From the NCBI GenBank assembly GCA_031278735.1, contig JAITJU010000094.1, forward strand, positions 1 through 5,091: a stretch of 5,091 nucleotides of DNA, read 5' to 3'. Below are positions 1-5,091 of this stretch, in pieces (the stretch's first letter is position 1; the number at the start of each line of letters is the position of its first letter). This DNA is from Zoogloeaceae bacterium. GTDB taxonomy: Bacteria > Pseudomonadota > Gammaproteobacteria > Burkholderiales > Rhodocyclaceae. The notes under the pieces are model-generated. The model made no database searches and was not told the DNA's origin. It saw nothing but the letters and a program-made list of their open reading frames with translations. The position numbers were made by a program, and so were the translations under genes.

Positions 1-34
1 TGCCATGAGGTGACGTTCGTGCGATTGCCCTGTT

Positions 35-60
35 TTGTGAGAAGGCGCAAAAAATCACAA
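35..60. repeat. Inverted repeat TTGTGA-N14-TCACAA upstream of the lipoprotein genes
   Basis: A perfect 6-bp inverted repeat, TTGTGA at 35-40 and TCACAA at 55-60, flanks 14 bases in the leader of the lipoprotein pair. The half-sites resemble CRP/FNR-family half-sites (TGTGA/TCACA), but those operators have a 6-base (CRP) or 4-base (FNR) centre, so the spacing is wrong. It could bind a dimer of another regulator, or be chance in an otherwise A/T-richer stretch. It ends 13 bases before the -10-like box at 74-79. No function can be assigned from one copy. Confidence 0.3.
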
Positions 61-73
61 TGACAGGATGGGT

Positions 74-79
74 TACAAT
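74..79 (+). promoter_or_regulatory. Possible -10 box for the lipoprotein gene pair
   Basis: TACAAT at 74-79 matches the sigma-70 -10 consensus TATAAT at five of six positions and lies 32 bases before the ATG at 112, a normal distance for a short leader. The bases at the expected -35 distance (about 50-57, A-rich) do not resemble TTGACA, and there is no TGn extension, so an activator would be needed or the box is fortuitous. It is listed because it is the best -10 candidate in the leader. Confidence 0.25.
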
Positions 80-111
80 CGGCCTTCCTGAATTGTCACG
101 GGTTTGTTGCG

Positions 112-858
112 ATGGACTCGAATTTTCCCTTGCGTTCCGGCATGGGCGTATTGCTTGCCGCATGGGGGTTGGCGGGATGCGGCGGCTTTCCCTCCTCATC
201 GGAGCCGGTTGCCGATGAAGCGGCGGCGGTAGTGGTCGAACCGTTGCCAGTGCCGATGCCCTCAGTCTTTCCGGAAAGCGATCAGCCGCGTTTGCTGGCT
301 GGGCAACATTGGCAGACCATCGCCAAAGACGCGGCGCGCAATCTGGCGGGCAGCTTGCGGCGCGGGCAGCGTTGCGGCGCGGAGATGGCGCCGTGCCGGG
401 CGCTTTTCGTGGCGACGCCGCAATACGTCACCGAATTTTCTCGCGCTTTCGTCAATGCGCTGATAACGGCGCTGGTACAGCAGGGATTCCATGTTTCGCA
501 GGCGGAAGAGGGCGCGCTGGCGCTGCACGTGGATGTGCAGAGTGTGCGCTTTCGTGAAAACGCGGATAACGTGAAATGGATAAGAACGCTGGCGCCGGGA
601 TTGTGGGCGCGCGCGGAAAAGGATGAGAAGCGCGAACGCGCAACCATCCTGCCGGAAGCGCGCGGCGAGATTATCGTTACTCTCTCCGTTCTGGACGACA
701 AGCGCTACGCGGCGCGCGGCAGCACCATTTATTATGTGAGCAGCGCCGACTTGCCTCTGTACGAGCAGGAAATCTGTTCCCTGAACCATCCTTGTCCGGA
801 GCAGAAATTGCCGCCGCCACGCGTCGCGCCGGTTCCCCTTGTGGGCGATCCTTCCTGA
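112..858 (+). CDS. Predicted outer-membrane lipoprotein of unknown function
   Basis: This 248-residue protein begins with a lipoprotein signal peptide: R8, a hydrophobic stretch at 11-21 and the lipobox L20-A21-G22-C23. Lipidation is expected at C23, and G24 at +2 gives no inner-membrane retention signal, so the outer membrane is the likely site. A Pro/Ala/Val-rich linker (about 27-60) is followed by a mixed alpha/beta region (about 65-215) and a proline-rich tail. The mature part has two close cysteine pairs, C88/C95 and C222/C228, which could form disulfides in the periplasm. The stretch 98-146 (strand, helix, QGF, strand) loosely recalls the 'helix then GY/GF-V' layout of the downstream FlgO-like protein, but I do not recognise a family. 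The start is ATG 112; no strong Shine-Dalgarno is visible. An internal ATG at 142 would leave a signal peptide with no positive charge and is less likely. It is probably co-transcribed with the next gene, 9 nt downstream. Confidence 0.8.
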   Translation: MDSNFPLRSGMGVLLAAWGLAGCGGFPSSSEPVADEAAAVVVEPLPVPMPSVFPESDQPRLLAGQHWQTIAKDAARNLAGSLRRGQRCGAEMAPCRALFVATPQYVTEFSRAFVNALITALVQQGFHVSQAEEGALALHVDVQSVRFRENADNVKWIRTLAPGLWARAEKDEKRERATILPEARGEIIVTLSVLDDKRYAARGSTIYYVSSADLPLYEQEICSLNHPCPEQKLPPPRVAPVPLVGDPS

Positions 859-867
859 TTGCTGATC

Positions 868-1422
868 ATGCGCCGTTTTTTTCCACTTCTTCTGATTGTG
901 CTGATGTTTGCCGCCTGCGCGTCCCGGCAGCAAAGTTATCCGTCCGTTTCCTACAGCAGCGTTGCCCAGAGCGAATTGATTGCCGCCAGTTATCAGTCTG
1001 CCGACACGCTGATGCGCCAAGCGGGGGAGTCGCTTTCGCCGCGGCATCCGATTATTGTCGCCACCTTGGTCAACCTCAACGCGCTGGAAGAATCCTCGCC
1101 GCTGGGGCGGCTGATTTCCGAGCAGCTGGGGGCGCGTTTCGCGCAGCAGGGCTACAAGGTGATAGAGCTCAAGATTCGCCAGAAGCTCTACATGAAGCGG
1201 CATGAAGGCGAGATGATGCTCACCCGCGAAATCCGGGACATCGCCCAGCAGCACGACGCGCAGGCGCTGGTTATCGGCACTTACACGGAAGGCGCGGATC
1301 GGGTGTTCATCAACCTGAAGCTGACTCAGATCGAGAACAACATCGCGCTTGCCGCCGTGGATTACGCCCTGCCGCTGGACATGAACATCCGCGCCCTGCT
1401 TTACCGCCCCGCCGCGCCATAG
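868..1422 (+). CDS. FlgO-family outer-membrane lipoprotein
   Basis: This 184-residue lipoprotein has a signal peptide with R2-R3, a hydrophobic core at 4-16 and the lipobox F14-A15-A16-C17; A18-S19 after the cysteine point to the outer membrane. Phe at -3 is less usual than Leu. Residues about 38-170 match the FlgO domain pattern that I recognise: IVATLVNL (63-70), SPLGRLISEQL (77-87), QQGYKVIE (93-100), GE at 114-115 followed by LTR (118-120), GTYT (137-140), VFINLKL (146-152) and a final AAVDYALPL. In Vibrio, FlgO is an outer-membrane lipoprotein needed for flagellar stability and motility. Members also occur away from flagellar loci, and no flagellar gene is visible here, so the flagellar role is inference and no symbol is given. 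The reading frame could open at TTG 859, but ATG 868 is preferred because it gives the standard MRRFF n-region. No Shine-Dalgarno precedes it. The upstream gene stops at 858, so translation may depend on reinitiation. Confidence 0.8.
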   Translation: MRRFFPLLLIVLMFAACASRQQSYPSVSYSSVAQSELIAASYQSADTLMRQAGESLSPRHPIIVATLVNLNALEESSPLGRLISEQLGARFAQQGYKVIELKIRQKLYMKRHEGEMMLTREIRDIAQQHDAQALVIGTYTEGADRVFINLKLTQIENNIALAAVDYALPLDMNIRALLYRPAAP

Positions 1423-1428
1423 CGCGGC
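1411..1428. other. Perfect GC hairpin across the FlgO-like stop codon
   Basis: GCCGCGC (1411-1417), loop CATA (1418-1421) and GCGCGGC (1422-1428) form a 7-bp all-GC stem with a 4-base loop. The TAG stop (1420-1422) lies in the loop and the first base of the right arm. No T-run follows on the + strand, and none follows on the - strand either, so it does not meet the intrinsic terminator rule. It may stabilise the 3' end of the + transcript or act as a U-tract-less terminator, or be chance in GC-rich DNA. Confidence 0.35.
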
Positions 1429-1582
1429 ACCGACAAGAGGGTATTGCCCCGTCTCGACCAAAGGTGCCGCCGCGCTGACGCATGGGGCGATGTGATGCGC
1501 TGTTGCTGCGACATCAACGACACGACGCGACGACTGTTGGAACGGAAGGGGCGGCTTGCCCGGCGGCGGTTGCGGCGCGGGG
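1423..1582. other. Convergent intergenic gap without a supportable gene
   Basis: These 160 bases separate the stop of the FlgO-like gene (+) from the stop of the small cysteine-motif gene (-). Short open frames cross it, but none has a ribosome binding site, a conventional start or a recognisable product. Apart from the right arm of the hairpin at 1411-1428, I see only short GC-rich self-complementary words and no stem followed by a T-run in either direction. The end points of the two converging transcripts are therefore not defined by the sequence. Confidence 0.6.
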
Positions 1583-1819
1583 TTATTTCAGCTTGCCGCG
1601 CACGACCCGGACTGCGTTGGGATCCTTGACTGTGGTTTTACCGCCTTGTCCGCTCAGGTTGCCGCAGGCGCAAGCGGCTTTGATGTGGGAAACGGAACTG
1701 ACGATTCCCTTGCATTGCAGGCACTCGTAGTACAAATCCCCGCCTGTTGGAAGATTATCGGGCGGCGGCGCGGGTTCGACGGGGTAGAAGTTGTAGATTT
1801 TTCGCATATCGACGGCCAT
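1583..1819 (-). CDS. Small CxxC...CxC zinc-ribbon-like protein, function unknown
   Basis: This 78-residue protein has no signal peptide or membrane segment and is probably cytoplasmic. An N-terminal part with a proline-rich run (P13 to P24) leads to YYECLQC, with C33-x2-C36, then 13 residues and C50-x1-C52-G53. Four cysteines in this order are typical of a small zinc ribbon or rubredoxin-like metal site. A basic tail (VKDPNAVRVVRGKLK) follows. I do not recognise a named family. The start at 1819 is supported by GAGGAG 6 nt upstream; a second in-frame ATG at residue 5 is too close to need separate initiation. It lies 69 nt after the hemY stop on the same strand, so it may be the last gene of the haem cluster or be transcribed separately. 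No terminator is visible between them. A link to haem metabolism rests only on position. Confidence 0.75.
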   Translation of the reverse strand: MAVDMRKIYNFYPVEPAPPPDNLPTGGDLYYECLQCKGIVSSVSHIKAACACGNLSGQGGKTTVKDPNAVRVVRGKLK

Positions 1820-1825
1820 GACAGG

Positions 1826-1831
1826 CTCCTC
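1826..1831 (-). promoter_or_regulatory. Ribosome binding site of the small cysteine-motif gene
   Basis: GAGGAG, read on the - strand, stands 6 nt before the ATG at 1819. It is the clearest Shine-Dalgarno in the window. It supports this short frame as a real gene and decides for the ATG at 1819. Confidence 0.7.
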
Positions 1832-1888
1832 ATTGATTCGGAGGGAAAATTCGTATTGGGAGCGGCGAGTTCGGGGAAAGGCGCCGCA

Positions 1889-3094
1889 TCAGGAGGGGGC
1901 GTCTTCACCGGCGCTTGCCGCCAGACGGAAATGACGGTTGGCGGCGTCGGTTTCTTCCAGCGAGTCCAGCAGACATGCCAACGTGAAATGGGCTTCGTGA
2001 CTGGCGGCGATGGAAAGCGACGCTTCCAGGTAGTTTTTTGCCTTGCCCCAGAGTTGCTGACGAATGCACAGCCGTCCCAGCGCCAGCAGCAGGCGTGCAT
2101 TCTGTGGGCGGGCGGCAAGCCAGTTTTCCGCGTGGGCGATGCGGGTGGTCAGCGCCTTGCCGGGCGTGGCCGTCAAGCGACCGTAGAGCGCGGCCAGTTC
2201 CGAGAACATCTCATCGTTGTCGCCCAAGTTGGCGATGGCGTTTTCCAGTATTTCGGCGGCTGCGCCGTCTTCGCCCGCGCGGTGCAAGTTGCGCGCGGCG
2301 GAAAGCGCCAGACGCGGCGTCTGTTCTGATCGGGAGAGGGCATTGAAGTAGGCGAGCAGTTCGCCCGCGTTGGACTGGCGTTGCAGAAGCGCCTGCTGAT
2401 GCGTTTTGCGGCGTATTTCGCTGGCGGTTCCGGCGGACATGCCGTCGCGTTTTTCCAGTTGGCGCAGCAGGCGCAGCACGCCCTGCACATCGCCGATGCC
2501 CTGGCGGGCGCGCATCTCCAGACGCAGGGCGGCAATATGGCGTCCCTGCTGGCGTTGCACTTCCTGTAGATGCGTGAGCGCCGCCTGTTCATCGCCCATT
2601 TCCAGCGCGACTTCCGCGCCGATCATGTGGGCGGCGATGGCTGTTTCTCCGGCGGCAGCGACTTCGGCGCGCTCCAGCCATAGGGCGACCTCTTCCGTCT
2701 TGCGCATCCGTTGCGCGGCACGGGCGGCGATCAGGGCGGCGGTGGCGGCGAATTGCCCAACCCGCCAAGCGCTTTCGGCGGTGCGCAGGGCATGACCATA
2801 GCGACCGGCAAAGAGAAAACGGATGGCTTTTTCCAGGGCGATCTGTCCTTCCGCCCGTTCGCGTTCCTGTTGATAGGCGCGCGCTTTTTTGGGCAGCGCC
2901 AGCGCGAAACTCAGTGCGCGGACGAGGCCATAGGCCAAAGCGAACGCGAAAAGCAACAGGATGACCAGAAAAGTCAGTGAAATTTCCACGCGCCAAGGCG
3001 GCAGCATCATCATGACGATGCCATCATTATGCGCCAGCAGGGAAGCGGCCACCGCAAGAACGATGAGAACGAGCAACCAGATGAAGCTGCGCAT
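1889..3094 (-). CDS. hemY: HemY, inner-membrane TPR protein of the haem biosynthesis cluster
   Basis: This 401-residue protein has the usual length and layout of proteobacterial HemY. Two hydrophobic segments lie at about 4-21 and 38-60. The loop between them contains HNDGIVMMMLPPWRVE, and after the second segment come the conserved ARAYQQERERAEGQ stretch and the ALEKAIRFLFAGRYGHALRTAE region of the HemY N-terminal domain. The rest is helical with tetratricopeptide-like repeats, clearest at about 322-362 (AENWLAARPQNARLLLALG onward) and 365-393, and is expected to face the periplasm or act as a protein-interaction surface. HemY is co-encoded with hemCDX, but its biochemical role is not firmly settled; a scaffold or regulatory role late in haem synthesis has been proposed. 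It is not the Bacillus HemY (protoporphyrinogen oxidase): there is no N-terminal FAD-binding GxGxxG motif. ATG 3094 follows the hemX stop by 3 nt, so translation is probably coupled. Confidence 0.93.
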   Translation of the reverse strand: MRSFIWLLVLIVLAVAASLLAHNDGIVMMMLPPWRVEISLTFLVILLLFAFALAYGLVRALSFALALPKKARAYQQERERAEGQIALEKAIRFLFAGRYGHALRTAESAWRVGQFAATAALIAARAAQRMRKTEEVALWLERAEVAAAGETAIAAHMIGAEVALEMGDEQAALTHLQEVQRQQGRHIAALRLEMRARQGIGDVQGVLRLLRQLEKRDGMSAGTASEIRRKTHQQALLQRQSNAGELLAYFNALSRSEQTPRLALSAARNLHRAGEDGAAAEILENAIANLGDNDEMFSELAALYGRLTATPGKALTTRIAHAENWLAARPQNARLLLALGRLCIRQQLWGKAKNYLEASLSIAASHEAHFTLACLLDSLEETDAANRHFRLAASAGEDAPS

Positions 3095-3097
3095 GAT

Positions 3098-4132
3098 TCA
3101 GGGTTTTTCCTGGTTGGCCTTGGCGTTCTGCACGGCGGCGAGGCTTTCGTGCAGGGTGGGCAGATCGATGACGATTTCGATGGCGAGTAACTGGCGCAGA
3201 TGGGTCAGGGCGGACTGCACAGGTTTGGCGTCGGTGTTGAAATAGCGTTTCAGCCAGTTCTCCGCGGCGGCGAGTTCGTTTCTGAACGTCCATTGATCGC
3301 GTGAAAGCAGCGCCAGCCTGGCATTGAGCAGGCGGAGCTTGATGTTTTCGCGAAGAATGCGGCTCTGGTCAGGCGAGATGAGTTCGGGCGACTGCTGGTC
3401 GAAGCGCTGGATGCGCACAAGCCCCCGGATTTCCTTCCAGGCGTCCTGCGCGAAAGCGCGCCACCAGACGGCGCGTTCTTCCGGCGTTTTTTCGGCGTCC
3501 GCGCGCTGCGGCGGCGCGGGGACGTTATCCAGCGCCAGCGGCAGGCGGTCGATGCCGGTGATGACATTTTCCAGACGCAGATTCACGCCGGAAACGTCAA
3601 CGAAGGCCGTGCCGCGCAGCCGTTCCAGATCGCGCGCGAAGGCGCGGCGCAAGGCCAGAAAACGCGGTTCCAGGCGGGCGAGACGTTGATCGGCGGCCTG
3701 CAAGGCAAGAATGGCGGCGGGAATATTGCCAGAGAGTTGCAGGTGCTGCGCGGCGACGTTGATGTTTTGTTCCACTTCCGCCAGCACCGCGTCGTCGCGG
3801 CTGACGGCGGCCTCCTGATAGAGGCTTTGCAGGGCGTTGGCCTGATCCTGAAATTCGCTCAGGCGGGCTTCCAGCGCGCCATATTTGCGCTGTAATTCAG
3901 CGGCGTCCGACATGGCCTTGTTGGCCAACGCGCGGCTTTCCTGCATCTGGCGCTCGCTTTCAACGAGTCGTTGCGCCATTTCCTGGCGCGCGCCGGAAAG
4001 CGCCGCGCGCGTTTCCAGCCATTGCCAAAGCGAAAACGCCAGCACGATAAACGCGACCCAGAACCACGGGCTATGCCAAAAAAACCGCCGCGCGGATGTG
4101 TGCAGAACGGGGAGCTGGACTTTTGCATTCAT
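3098..4132 (-). CDS. hemX: HemX, membrane-anchored HemX-family protein
   Basis: Read from ATG 4132 this is 344 residues. A short cytoplasmic N-terminus precedes one membrane helix (about 22-39, rich in W and F). Next comes a long heptad-like coiled coil (about 42-104, with ELQRKYGALEARLSEFQDQ), then the family core: LYQEAAVSRDDAVLAEVEQ, QHLQLSGNIPAAILALQAAD, WWRAFAQDAWKEIRGLVRI (from about 223) and LRENIKLRLLNARLAL (about 260-275). This is the HemX family (PF04375 type). Database names calling it uroporphyrinogen-III C-methyltransferase are misleading, since no SAM-binding methyltransferase domain is present. Its role is thought to be structural or regulatory next to HemD and HemY. An in-frame TTG at 4144 would add four residues, but ATG 4132 is preferred because it overlaps the hemD stop as ATGA, the usual sign of translational coupling. 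In some Betaproteobacteria HemD and HemX are fused; here they are separate genes. Confidence 0.93.
   Translation of the reverse strand: MNAKVQLPVLHTSARRFFWHSPWFWVAFIVLAFSLWQWLETRAALSGARQEMAQRLVESERQMQESRALANKAMSDAAELQRKYGALEARLSEFQDQANALQSLYQEAAVSRDDAVLAEVEQNINVAAQHLQLSGNIPAAILALQAADQRLARLEPRFLALRRAFARDLERLRGTAFVDVSGVNLRLENVITGIDRLPLALDNVPAPPQRADAEKTPEERAVWWRAFAQDAWKEIRGLVRIQRFDQQSPELISPDQSRILRENIKLRLLNARLALLSRDQWTFRNELAAAENWLKRYFNTDAKPVQSALTHLRQLLAIEIVIDLPTLHESLAAVQNAKANQEKP
4129..4132 (-). other. hemD/hemX ATGA overlap
   Basis: Read on the - strand, ATGA carries both the start of hemX (ATG, 4132-4130) and the stop of hemD (TGA, 4131-4129). No good Shine-Dalgarno precedes this ATG, so ribosomes ending hemD probably restart on hemX. 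The overlap decides for ATG 4132 over the TTG at 4144. Confidence 0.75.
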
Positions 4133-4911
4133 GATGGTTGCCAATTATAAGCATTTAGCCCGGACAGCAAACCAGCGTCGCCTGTTTCCGTCTCGATTGT
4201 CCGCAAAAAACCGGCGGCGCGCGCCGCTGCCGCGACGCGGGCATGGGGCGTGAACAATGGCGTTTGCCAAAGCATTTCCCGCTGCGCGGGCGGGCACGAC
4301 GCCATGAGGTGGCGCAAGGCTTCGCTGCTGGAAAGCGTCAGCGCGGCGAAAGCGCGGGCGGCCAGCCCGGCGTGGAGTTCCGCCAGACGCTCCTTTGCGC
4401 AGTCGCGTCGATAGACCGGCACGAAATCTACCCGCGCCCCGCGCGCGGTCAGGGTTTGCGCCAACAGCTCGCGCCCGCCGTCGCCTCGAAAAACAACCGC
4501 TTTTTTACCGCGCAGGCGAGATTCGGAAAGTTCCGCGAGCGCCAGCAGGGCTTCGGAGTCCGCATGCGGATGCGGATAGAGGCAATCGCGCACCCCTGCC
4601 GCCTGCAATTCCCGCGCCGTGCCCTCGCCGATGGCCACAGCCCGCGTCTTTGGCGGCCACGTGCCCGCGGCGAGGAGTTGCGGCAGGGCATGACGCGCGG
4701 CGTTGGGACTGACGAATACGGCAAAACGGTAGTCGGCAAGGCGGGCGGCGGTGTCGCGCAAAAGCGTGTCATCCGGCCAAGGCGAAATTTCCAGCAGGGG
4801 AAAGAGTCTGGCTGTGCCGCCCAGGGCGCGAATGCCCGCCGCCAGCGTTTCGGCCTGCGCCAGCGGGCGCGTGACCACGATGACGCGGCCTTGCAGGGGA
4901 AGCGCGGACAT
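4129..4911 (-). CDS. hemD: Uroporphyrinogen-III synthase HemD
   Basis: HemD closes linear hydroxymethylbilane into uroporphyrinogen III with inversion of ring D, in the cytoplasm. It is the branch-point precursor of haem, sirohaem and cobalamin. Read from ATG 4911 the protein has 260 residues, normal for the family. Recognisable landmarks in order are LQGRVIVVTRP (6-16), LFPLLEI (36-42), FAVFVSPNAARH (63-74), AVAIGEGTARELQAAGV (91-107), VVFRGDGGRELLAQTL (139-154), VDFVPVYRRD (161-170, with the conserved tyrosine Y167) and LTLSSSEAL (191-199). These cover both halves of the two-domain fold. A TTG at 4923 in the same frame, with AGG 11 nt before it, would add MSSV; neither start has a strong Shine-Dalgarno, and ATG 4911 is chosen because the family usually begins just before LQGR. 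The hemC stop is 24 nt upstream, and the 3' end overlaps hemX by ATGA. Confidence 0.93.
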   Translation of the reverse strand: MSALPLQGRVIVVTRPLAQAETLAAGIRALGGTARLFPLLEISPWPDDTLLRDTAARLADYRFAVFVSPNAARHALPQLLAAGTWPPKTRAVAIGEGTARELQAAGVRDCLYPHPHADSEALLALAELSESRLRGKKAVVFRGDGGRELLAQTLTARGARVDFVPVYRRDCAKERLAELHAGLAARAFAALTLSSSEALRHLMASCPPAQREMLWQTPLFTPHARVAAAARAAGFLRTIETETGDAGLLSGLNAYNWQPS

Positions 4912-4935
4912 GACGGAAGACAACGCGAAAATGAC

Positions 4936-5091
4936 CTACGTTTTGGCCAGCGCGGCCAGGATGACGTCCGCGCCGCGCGCGCGCAAGTCTTCCGCCAGGG
5001 CGACGCCCATCGTTTCGTCATCTTCCGGGCGTCCGCGCCTTTCGCCTTCCAGCATCTGTCGACCGTCCGGGCTGGCGATGAAACCGCGCAG
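4936..5091 (-). CDS. hemC: Hydroxymethylbilane synthase HemC, C-terminal end only
   Basis: The last 51 codons of a gene that enters from the right edge, ending at TAG 4936-4938. The translated end reads LRGFIASPDGRQMLEGERRG, then a segment with DDETMGVALAEDLRARGADVILAALAKT. This matches the C-terminal domain 3 of HemC, where 'G.(I/V)ASPDG' is followed by a G..LAE.L...GA..IL helix. HemC joins four porphobilinogen units into hydroxymethylbilane, the substrate of HemD, so the gene order follows the pathway. The cysteine that holds the dipyrromethane cofactor and the catalytic aspartate lie upstream, outside the window, and cannot be checked. Its position directly before hemD, on the same strand and 24 nt away, makes the assignment firm despite the short fragment. 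Confidence 0.88.
   Translation of the reverse strand: MRGFIASPDGRQMLEGERRGRPEDDETMGVALAEDLRARGADVILAALAKT

Noticed and set aside
1..13. End of an upstream + gene (...GCC ATG AGG TGA) or start of a divergent - gene at 6
   Set aside because: Only four codons would be visible, and the - strand ATG has no Shine-Dalgarno. Neither can be supported.
94..110. Sigma-54-like element TGTCACG...TTGC just before the ATG at 112
   Set aside because: The -24 element has GT instead of the invariant GG, the spacing to GC is 2 bases too long, and the element touches the start codon, leaving no room for a leader.
262..1461. A 399-codon open frame on the - strand opposite both lipoprotein genes
   Set aside because: It runs antisense to two genes with clear lipoprotein signals and a recognisable FlgO domain. 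Its translation is rich in Arg, Gln and His with no domain, the pattern expected of an antisense shadow in GC-rich DNA.
1444..1629. Short + strand open frame in the convergent gap
   Set aside because: It starts on TTG with no ribosome binding site, has an Arg-rich composition and overlaps the end of the small - strand gene.
1556..2329. A 257-codon open frame on the + strand across the small gene and the end of hemY
   Set aside because: It crosses two genes of the other strand, one of them a firm HemY, and shows no signal, motif or ribosome binding site.
1889..3094. HemY as protoporphyrinogen oxidase
   Set aside because: That name belongs to the Bacillus enzyme. This protein has two membrane helices and TPR-like repeats and no N-terminal FAD-binding motif.
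3098..4132. HemX as uroporphyrinogen-III methyltransferase
   Set aside because: No SAM-dependent methyltransferase domain is present. The sequence is a membrane anchor, a coiled coil and the HemX core.

Overview
The window is GC-rich chromosomal DNA from a Gram-negative proteobacterium. It holds the 3' part of a hemC-hemD-hemX-hemY cluster, an arrangement known from Beta- and Gammaproteobacteria, together with two predicted outer-membrane lipoproteins. The wording of HemX and HemY looks closest to Betaproteobacteria or related Gammaproteobacteria. Genus or species cannot be named from the sequence alone.

Left part (1-1422, + strand): a 111-bp leader with a -10-like box and an imperfectly placed inverted repeat, then two tandem lipoprotein genes. 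The first (112-858) is an unrecognised lipoprotein with two cysteine pairs. The second (868-1422) carries a FlgO-type domain. They are 9 nt apart and probably co-transcribed. A perfect 7-bp GC hairpin sits across the stop codon of the second gene.

Middle (1423-1582): a 160-bp gap between convergent transcription units with no supportable gene and no classical U-tract terminator.

Right part (1583-5091, - strand): read in the direction of transcription, this holds the last 51 codons of hemC (hydroxymethylbilane synthase), hemD (uroporphyrinogen-III synthase), hemX and hemY (inner-membrane proteins of the haem cluster), and then, 69 nt after hemY, a 78-residue protein with a CxxC...CxC zinc-ribbon-like motif and its own good Shine-Dalgarno. 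HemC and HemD perform consecutive steps from porphobilinogen to uroporphyrinogen III. HemX and HemY are membrane-anchored partners without established enzymatic activity. hemD and hemX overlap by an ATGA, and hemX and hemY are 3 nt apart, so the set is tightly coupled. The promoter of this operon lies upstream of hemC, outside the window.

I see no mobile element, CRISPR, RNA gene or clearly new multi-gene system. The least explained parts are the lipoprotein pair (a FlgO-like protein without visible flagellar genes, next to an unknown cysteine-paired lipoprotein) and the small cysteine-motif protein after hemY.
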